Of a DNA stretch of 64,000 nt, positions 59,155-64,000 are shown piece after piece. A program made the translations under genes and the position numbers. The notes below the pieces were generated by a model. That model did no database searches. It worked only from the letters and a program-made list of their open reading frames with translations, and was not told the origin of the DNA. The DNA comes from Phenylobacterium sp. (lineage in GTDB: Bacteria > Pseudomonadota > Alphaproteobacteria > Caulobacterales > Caulobacteraceae). Position 1 is the stretch's first letter. Every line of letters starts with the position of its first letter. The DNA lies in contig NZ_JANINU010000307.1 in assembly GCF_024508875.1 (NCBI RefSeq), positions 61,324-125,323 of the forward strand, given 5' to 3'.

Positions 59155-60144
59155 CTAGTACCCCCCGATGATCGGCAGAATCTCCCCCGTGATGTAGCTG
59201 GACGTCTGCGGCGAAGCCAGGAAGACAAAGGCGGGCGCGATCTCTTCGGGCTGGGCAGGACGCCCCATCGGCGTCTGCTTGCCGAACTGCTCCAAATCCT
59301 TGCCCTGCCGGTCGGCCGGGTTGAGCGGCGTCCAGACCGGTCCAGGGGCGACGGCGTTGACCCGAACGCCCTTCTTGATGAGCGAGCCGGCCAGAGATCG
59401 GGTGAAGGCGTGGATGCCGCCTTTGGTCATGGAGTAGTCGAGCAACTCCTTCGAGCCTTCCAGGCCCGTGACGGAACCGGTGTTGATGATCGCGGAGCCG
59501 GGTTTAAGGTGCGGAGCCGCCGCCTTGGCCATGTTGAAATAGCCGTAGAGGTTGGTTTTCAACGTCCTGTCGAAGTGCTCGTAGGTGATGTCCTCGATGG
59601 ACGCGGCATGCTCCTGGAAGGCGGCGTTGTTCACCAGGATGTCGAGGCCGCCGAGCTCGTCGACCGTGCGCTTCACGGCCGCTTCGGCGTAGCTCGCCTC
59701 GGAGACGTCGCCCGGCAACAGAATGGCGCGGCGGCCTTCCTTCTCGATCGCCGCCTTTGTGGTCAGGGCGTCGTCGCTCTCCTCAAGGTAGCCGATCGCC
59801 ACATCGCAGCCTTCGCGCGCGAACAGCACCGCCACGGCGCGTCCGATGCCGCTGTCGGCCCCGGTGATCAACGCCACTTTGCCCTCAAGCTTGCCGGACC
59901 CCTTGTAGAACGGCGCATCCCACATCGGCTGGAGGGTCAGGTCCGCTTCGCGCCCGGGCTTCTCCAGGTGCTTTCCCGGCATCGGCGGAACGGGATATTC
60001 CCGCGCGCCCGTCTGCGCCGGCGGCTGATCGCCGTCGGACTGGAACGACCGCGCCTCCTTCGCTTCGATGCCGTCCTGGATTCGCCGCTCGTCCTCGGCC
60101 ACGCGCTCGGCGCGCGTCTCGAAGCCCTGCTGGGTATTCGCCAT
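59155..60144 (-). CDS. Short-chain dehydrogenase/reductase (YghA/GsiB stress type)
   Basis: 329 residues from ATG at 60144, with AAGGGG upstream. A 75-residue N-terminal extension rich in charged residues and PPMPGKHLEKPGREADL is typical of the YghA/GSP39 group. Then the Rossmann core: ALITGADSGIGRAVAVLFAR, NNAAFQEH, the active-site YSMTKGG and a C-terminal SSYITGEILPIIGG. Such SDRs are often induced by stress; the substrate is unknown. Confidence 0.92.
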   Translation of the reverse strand: MANTQQGFETRAERVAEDERRIQDGIEAKEARSFQSDGDQPPAQTGAREYPVPPMPGKHLEKPGREADLTLQPMWDAPFYKGSGKLEGKVALITGADSGIGRAVAVLFAREGCDVAIGYLEESDDALTTKAAIEKEGRRAILLPGDVSEASYAEAAVKRTVDELGGLDILVNNAAFQEHAASIEDITYEHFDRTLKTNLYGYFNMAKAAAPHLKPGSAIINTGSVTGLEGSKELLDYSMTKGGIHAFTRSLAGSLIKKGVRVNAVAPGPVWTPLNPADRQGKDLEQFGKQTPMGRPAQPEEIAPAFVFLASPQTSSYITGEILPIIGGY

Positions 60145-60200
60145 CGGTCGTCCCCTTTCGTGGATGCGCAGCAAGCGCAGGGACAGCGTGGAGGTTCCGA

Positions 60201-61358
60201 TCAGGCGCTTTTGAAGGCGTCGAAGCCGCGGCGGAGGTCCGCGATCAGGTCCGCTGGATCCTCTAGGCCGATGTGCAGCCGCATTAGCGGGCCGCCATAG
60301 TCCCGCCTGTGCTTTCGGACCGCGAGTTGCGGATCGCAAGCGAGCGCGAGACTTTCGAACCCGCCCCAGGAAAAGCCAAGACCGAAGAGCTCCAGGGCGT
60401 TCAGGAAGGCGTTTGTGGCCGCTGCGGGGGCGGGCGTGAGAATGACGCCGAACAGGCCGCAGGCGCCCGTATAGTCCCGCGCCCAGAGGTCGTGCCCCGC
60501 GGCGCCCGGCAGCGCCGGATGCAGCACCTCGGCGACCTCCGGCCGGTCGCGCAGCCAGCCGGCGACCTCGAGCCCGCTCGCGCCATGCCGGGCCATCCGC
60601 GTGGGCAGGGTGCGCAGGCCGCGCAGCATGGCGTAGGCGTCTTCCCCGGAGACGGCCCATCCCATGTGGTTGATCCCGTCCGCCAGCTTGCGCACAAGCG
60701 ACGGCTCGCGCGCGGCGGCCGAGCCCATGAAAACGTCCGAATGCCCACCGACGTACTTGGTCAGGGCCTGGATCGAGACGTCGACTCCATACGCCAGCGG
60801 CTTGAAGAGCAGCCCGGCGCCCCAGGTGTTGTCGATGCACGTGAGAATCCCGCGCTCGCGGGCCAGCGCCGCGATCCGCGGCGTGTCCTGCATCTCGAAC
60901 GACAGGGAGCCCGGGCTCTCCAGCAGGATCATCCGCACTTGCGCAGAGGCGTCGGCGACCAGTTTCTCCGCCGGGGTGCGCGGATCGTAGTAGGCGACCG
61001 CCACGCCGAACCGCTTCAGGACGTTGTCGCAAAAGCGGCGCACCGGCTTGTAGACACTGTCCACCACAAGGACTTCGTCGCCCGCCTTGAGCAGCGCCAG
61101 CATTGCGCCCGCGACCGCAGCGATCCCGGACGGATAGAGGGTGACGCCTTCCGCGCCTTCCAACTCGCACAGCGCCGCCTGGAGCGCCGACTGTGCGGCC
61201 AGGCCTGCGCGGCCGTAGGTGAGGTAGTTGGCGTCGTCGTACAGGGCCTCCGCGTTGGGCAGGAGGATCGTGGACCCCTTCTGGATAGGCGGTCCGACGG
61301 TCTCCGCGAGGGGCGCGGACGTCTTGCCGGCGTGAATCAGGCGGGTTTCGTCCGACAT
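60201..61358 (-). CDS. metC: Cystathionine beta-lyase
   Basis: 385 residues. PLP-enzyme pattern of the Cys/Met metabolism group: YGRAGLAAQSALQAALCELE, LYPSGIAAVAGAMLALLKAG, CIDNTWGAGLLFKPLAYG and the Schiff-base lysine in QALTKYVGGHSDVFMGS. The late segment ALELFGLGFSWGGFESLA supports MetC rather than MetB. It splits cystathionine to homocysteine. It is divergent from the binding-protein gene at 61443. Confidence 0.92.
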   Translation of the reverse strand: MSDETRLIHAGKTSAPLAETVGPPIQKGSTILLPNAEALYDDANYLTYGRAGLAAQSALQAALCELEGAEGVTLYPSGIAAVAGAMLALLKAGDEVLVVDSVYKPVRRFCDNVLKRFGVAVAYYDPRTPAEKLVADASAQVRMILLESPGSLSFEMQDTPRIAALARERGILTCIDNTWGAGLLFKPLAYGVDVSIQALTKYVGGHSDVFMGSAAAREPSLVRKLADGINHMGWAVSGEDAYAMLRGLRTLPTRMARHGASGLEVAGWLRDRPEVAEVLHPALPGAAGHDLWARDYTGACGLFGVILTPAPAAATNAFLNALELFGLGFSWGGFESLALACDPQLAVRKHRRDYGGPLMRLHIGLEDPADLIADLRRGFDAFKSA

Positions 61359-61442
61359 GCGGGGTTGCGGGTCCAGGCGACGCTGGCGAAAGTGCCAGGG
61401 CTCTTAGAGCCCCAAGCCCCTCTGCGATTCAAGGGAGCAGCG

Positions 61443-62552
61443 ATGATCCGGCGCCTCATGGCGATCGCGGCGACGATGGCGTTCCTCAGCGCCTGCGGCG
61501 GCCCCGCGCCGGAAGGCAAGGCGCCGGCCAAGCCCACGGCGGCCGATGCGCCCAAGGCTCCCGCGGCAACCGGGCAGTACAAGCCTGCGCGCAGCCCGAC
61601 GCTCGAGGCCGTGCGCAAGCGCGGATACCTGGCGTGCGGCGTGCACCCCGGACTGCCTGGCTTCGCGCTGAGAGACGCCCGCGGCGAGTGGCGAGGCTTC
61701 GACGTCGACATCTGTCGCGCGGTCGCCGCCGCGACCCTGGGCGACGCGAGCAAGGTGCGTTTCACGGTCATCGGCGCGCAGGACCGCTTCGGCGCCCTGC
61801 AGCGCGGCGAGCTCGACCTCCTGTCGCGCAACACCTCGCAGACTTTTGCCCGCGACGCGGGGCTGGGGATCGCCTTCCCCGTGACCACCTACTACGACGG
61901 CCAGGGCTTCCTGGCGCGCCGGGCGATCAACCTGACCAGCGCCGAGGAGCTGAGCGGCGCGCGGGTCTGCGTGCAGGAAGGAACGGCCAGCGCGGGCAAC
62001 GTGGCCGACTATTTCCGGGTGCGAGGGATGAAGTACCGCGCCGTCATGGCGGCCTCCGAGGAGCAGGCGAGGGCGCTCTACGAGAACGAGAACTGCGACG
62101 TGTTCACGGCGGATATTTCCGCGCTCGCCGCCTCGCGGTCGCTCCTGTCCAATCCCAACGCCCACGTGATCCTGCCTGATGTGATCTCCAAGGAGCCTTT
62201 GGGGCCGGTCGTGCGCCGCGAAGATCCGGTCTGGACCGAGATCGTGCGTTGGACGGTGTACGCCACCCTGCTCGGCGAGGAACTTGGCCTCAGCGCGCGG
62301 ACGGTGGAACAGGCGCGCGAGACGGCGACCGACCCGGAAACCCGGCGGCTGCTCGGCGTCGAGGGCGACCTGGGCGCGCTGCTGGGCCTGAAGCCCGACT
62401 GGGCGTTCCAGGTGCTCCGGCAGGTCGGGGCCTATCACGAGATCTTCCGCCGCGACCTGGGCCAAGACTCCGCCCTGCGCCTGGACCGTGGCCTGAACGC
62501 GTTGTGGAATGCTCCGGCGCCCGGCCTGATGTACGCTCCGCCGATGCGGTGA
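61443..62552 (+). CDS. Amino-acid ABC-type substrate-binding lipoprotein
   Basis: 369 residues with GGGAG upstream. Lipobox MAFLSACGG, a Pro/Ala linker, then the type-2 periplasmic-binding fold of the AapJ/BztA group: RGYLACGVHPGLPGFALRD, GFDVDICRAVAAATLGD, DLLSRNTSQTFARD, ARVCVQEGTASAGNVADYF and a long C-terminal part with VGAYHEIFRRDLG. It likely binds general L-amino acids, but no permease or ATPase gene is adjacent, so its transporter is elsewhere or it is a solitary receptor. Confidence 0.9.
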   Translation: MIRRLMAIAATMAFLSACGGPAPEGKAPAKPTAADAPKAPAATGQYKPARSPTLEAVRKRGYLACGVHPGLPGFALRDARGEWRGFDVDICRAVAAATLGDASKVRFTVIGAQDRFGALQRGELDLLSRNTSQTFARDAGLGIAFPVTTYYDGQGFLARRAINLTSAEELSGARVCVQEGTASAGNVADYFRVRGMKYRAVMAASEEQARALYENENCDVFTADISALAASRSLLSNPNAHVILPDVISKEPLGPVVRREDPVWTEIVRWTVYATLLGEELGLSARTVEQARETATDPETRRLLGVEGDLGALLGLKPDWAFQVLRQVGAYHEIFRRDLGQDSALRLDRGLNALWNAPAPGLMYAPPMR

Positions 62553-62558
62553 GGACGA

Positions 62559-63056
62559 TCAGAGGTCCATCACCATGGCGCAGCGGTTCTTCAGGCCCCT
62601 GGCCGCTTCGTAGCTCAGCATCTGGCGCACGCTGGGGGGCGCATTCTCGGGGGGCCATTCCCGAAAGCCAAAGGACGCATAGAACGGCGCGTTCCAGGGC
62701 ACGTCCCGAAAGGTCGTCAGGCTGAGCCGCCGGAGCCCGGTTGTGCGCGCATGGTCAGCAGCGGTTTGCAGCAACCGCCGTCCCAGGCCTCGTCCCTGAC
62801 ACGCGCGCAGGACATCCACTTCGTCGATGTGGAGGCGGTCCTGGACGACGCTGGCCGCCAGATAGCCCACCAGCCGGCCATCGGCCTCCGCCACCCAGAG
62901 CGTTCCGGCGTTCAGTTGCGGGCGCCAGTTATCGGGCGACGAGGCGTCGGTCAGCAACCACGCCGGGACATCGCGTCCCTCGAAGGCGGCGGCGGCCGAG
63001 CGTTCGATCGCGGGCAGCGCGGCCAGGTCTGCTTCGCGGGCGCGGCGGATTTCGAT
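62559..63056 (-). CDS. GNAT-family N-acetyltransferase without a standard start codon
   Basis: The GNAT fold is clear: VAEADGRLVGYLAASVVQ, LHIDEVDVLRACQGRGLGRR with the acetyl-CoA loop, TTGLRRLSLTTFRDVPWN, APFYASFGFREW. The first strand and helix of the fold (IEIRRAREADLAALPAIERS) lie upstream of the first available start, TTG at 62957. Before them comes only the TGA of the sulfurtransferase gene, in the same frame. So translation either starts at a non-standard codon (ATC at 63056), begins at the TTG with a shortened domain, or reads through the TGA. About 165 residues if complete. Confidence 0.8.
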   Translation of the reverse strand: MEIRRAREADLAALPAIERSAAAAFEGRDVPAWLLTDASSPDNWRPQLNAGTLWVAEADGRLVGYLAASVVQDRLHIDEVDVLRACQGRGLGRRLLQTAADHARTTGLRRLSLTTFRDVPWNAPFYASFGFREWPPENAPPSVRQMLSYEAARGLKNRCAMVMDL

Positions 63057-63059
63057 GGA

Positions 63060-63902
63060 TCAGGTCCCCGCGACGACAGCGGTGTCGGCTCGGCCACCCC
63101 ATTCCGTCCACGACCCGTCGTAGACCGCCACGTCGAAGCGACCGAGACGCGCCAGCGCCAGGGCGAGCACCGACGCCGTCACGCCCGAGCCGCAGGTCGT
63201 GACAATCGGGCGGCCAAGATCGACATGGCCGAAGACCGGCGCAAGATCCTCGGCGGATTTCAGCGTGCCGTCGGCGTTGACGACCTGATCGAAGGGCAGG
63301 TTGAGCGCACCGGGCATGTGACCCGACCGCAGGCTGGCGCGGGGTTCCGGGGCCTGGCCCCGGAAACGGCCCGCGGACCTTGCGTCGACGACCTGAGCGG
63401 AGCCGGACTTCAGGATTTCGGCGACCTGGTCGAGGTCTTTCACGAACGAAGGCTCGAAGCGCGGCTCGACGGTAGCTCTGGCCGGCGTGGCTGCGGCGAC
63501 CTCCAGCGGCCGGCCCTCGGCGCGCCATTTCTTCAAGCCCCCGTCGAGGACGAAGACGTTCGGATAGCCCATCGCGCGCAGCGTCCACCAGACGCGCGGC
63601 GCCGAGTAGATGCCATGTGCGTCGTAGACCACGACCGTCGCGTCGCGCGCCAGGCCCAGAGCGCCGGCCTCCCGCGCGAAGTCCTCGGCGCCCGGCAGCA
63701 TGTGGGGCAGATCGGTCGTCGTGTCTGCGATGGCGTTGATGTCGAAGAACACCGCACCGGGGATGTGGCCGGCGACGTAGCTGTCCCGGCCATGGCCTGG
63801 CTGGCCCACCAGGGGCAGGGTGGCGTCGACGATACGAACTTGGGGATCGTCCAGGCGCTCCGCGAGCCAGGCGGTGGAGACGAGAGGATCTATTCCAGCC
63901 AT
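63060..63902 (-). CDS. sseA: 3-mercaptopyruvate/thiosulfate sulfurtransferase
   Basis: 280 residues from MAGIDPLVST at 63902. Two rhodanese domains: the first with RIVDATLPLVGQPGHGRDSY and VVYDAHGIYSAPRVWWTLRA, the second with VVDARSAGRFRGQAPEPRAS and the active-site loop TCGSGVTAS. CGSGVTA is the mercaptopyruvate-sulfurtransferase signature. It moves sulfur from mercaptopyruvate to acceptors. It overlaps the end of cysK and is followed in frame by the GNAT gene. Confidence 0.93.
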   Translation of the reverse strand: MAGIDPLVSTAWLAERLDDPQVRIVDATLPLVGQPGHGRDSYVAGHIPGAVFFDINAIADTTTDLPHMLPGAEDFAREAGALGLARDATVVVYDAHGIYSAPRVWWTLRAMGYPNVFVLDGGLKKWRAEGRPLEVAAATPARATVEPRFEPSFVKDLDQVAEILKSGSAQVVDARSAGRFRGQAPEPRASLRSGHMPGALNLPFDQVVNADGTLKSAEDLAPVFGHVDLGRPIVTTCGSGVTASVLALALARLGRFDVAVYDGSWTEWGGRADTAVVAGT

Positions 63903-64000
63903 GTGGGGACCGGCAGGCCCTTCTCCCGCAGGAACGGCGGGTTGAAGATCTTGGACTGATAGCGCTGGCCGTGGTCGCACAGCACGGTGACGATGGTGTG
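63890..64000 (-). CDS. Cysteine synthase, C-terminal end only
   Basis: The right edge of the window cuts this gene. The last 36 residues read HTIVTVLCDHGQRYQSKIFN then PPFLREKGLPVPTWLE, the end of the cysteine synthase A (CysK-like) family. It makes cysteine from O-acetylserine and sulfide. It overlaps the sulfurtransferase start by 13 nt, so cysK, sseA and the GNAT gene form a sulfur-metabolism operon. Confidence 0.85.
   Translation of the reverse strand, partial: HTIVTVLCDHGQRYQSKIFNPPFLREKGLPVPTWLE

Noticed and set aside
59155..61170. 671-codon frame joining the SDR to upstream sequence
   Set aside because: The upstream part is metC read out of frame; the SDR has its own ATG and ribosome-binding site at 60144.

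Overview
The window is a GC-rich alphaproteobacterial chromosome segment. Gene content and order point to the Caulobacteraceae, most likely Phenylobacterium or a close relative: the series aminotransferase–homoserine dehydrogenase–glpX–recJ, a double cold-shock-domain protein, an NDUFS4-like complex I subunit, a PEPxxWA-CTERM protein, PHA synthase, and a DUF736/TraGDCA/DUF6118 mobile-element backbone. The genus is inferred from recalled gene content and has not been tested by alignment.

Region 1 (1-14060) is accessory DNA. It carries a DUF2493 (SLOG) protein cut by the window edge and a two-gene cargo (180-aa helical protein plus zinc-ribbon/TIR-like protein). A four-gene cluster of small unknowns with an XRE repressor lies opposite a second XRE gene. 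Then come DUF736, a PrlF-YhaV toxin-antitoxin pair with a palindromic operator, a 299-aa orphan, and a mobilisation module: virD4/traG, traD and traC on one strand, and the traA relaxase-helicase with a DUF6118 protein on the other. A Ti/IncQ-type oriT sits between the two arms. No integrase and no mating-pair (trb) genes are present, so this is a mobilisable element or an eroded or partly seen ICE.

Region 2 (14567-38380) is an anaerobic nitrate-respiration island. It encodes molybdenum-cofactor genes (moaD, moaB, moeA, moaA, mobA), three hemerythrin-domain proteins, the B12-dependent class II ribonucleotide reductase, NnrS, a Crp/Fnr-family regulator without an Fe-S motif, tandem NarK transporters and narGHJI. 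The nar operon continues into a parvulin-type isomerase, an outer-membrane porin, a hemerythrin, mobA and probably an acyl-CoA dehydrogenase. Nine TTGAT-N4-ATCAA-like boxes stand at its promoters. At narK, nnrS and a short unannotated transcription unit at 38265 the box-to-ATG spacing puts the start codon at the predicted +1, which suggests leaderless anaerobic mRNAs. No nirS/nirK or nor genes are seen, and moaC and moaE are absent.

Region 3 (38559-64000) is core chromosome. It holds a small secreted protein; argC behind a terminator/antiterminator leader; msrB; a PadR-DUF1700-DUF2807 operon; an S41 peptidase; an LprI-like protein; phaC; threonine/methionine-branch amino-acid genes; glpX; a PEP-CTERM protein; recJ; three tRNAs (Glu-TTC, Pro-TGG, Arg-TCT); a membrane Nudix protein just after tRNA-Glu; a double CSD protein; DUF192; a thioesterase; an NDUFS4-like subunit; a pseudouridine synthase; a glycerate-kinase-like P-loop protein; an SDR; metC; an amino-acid-binding lipoprotein; and a cysK–sulfurtransferase–GNAT operon running off the right edge.
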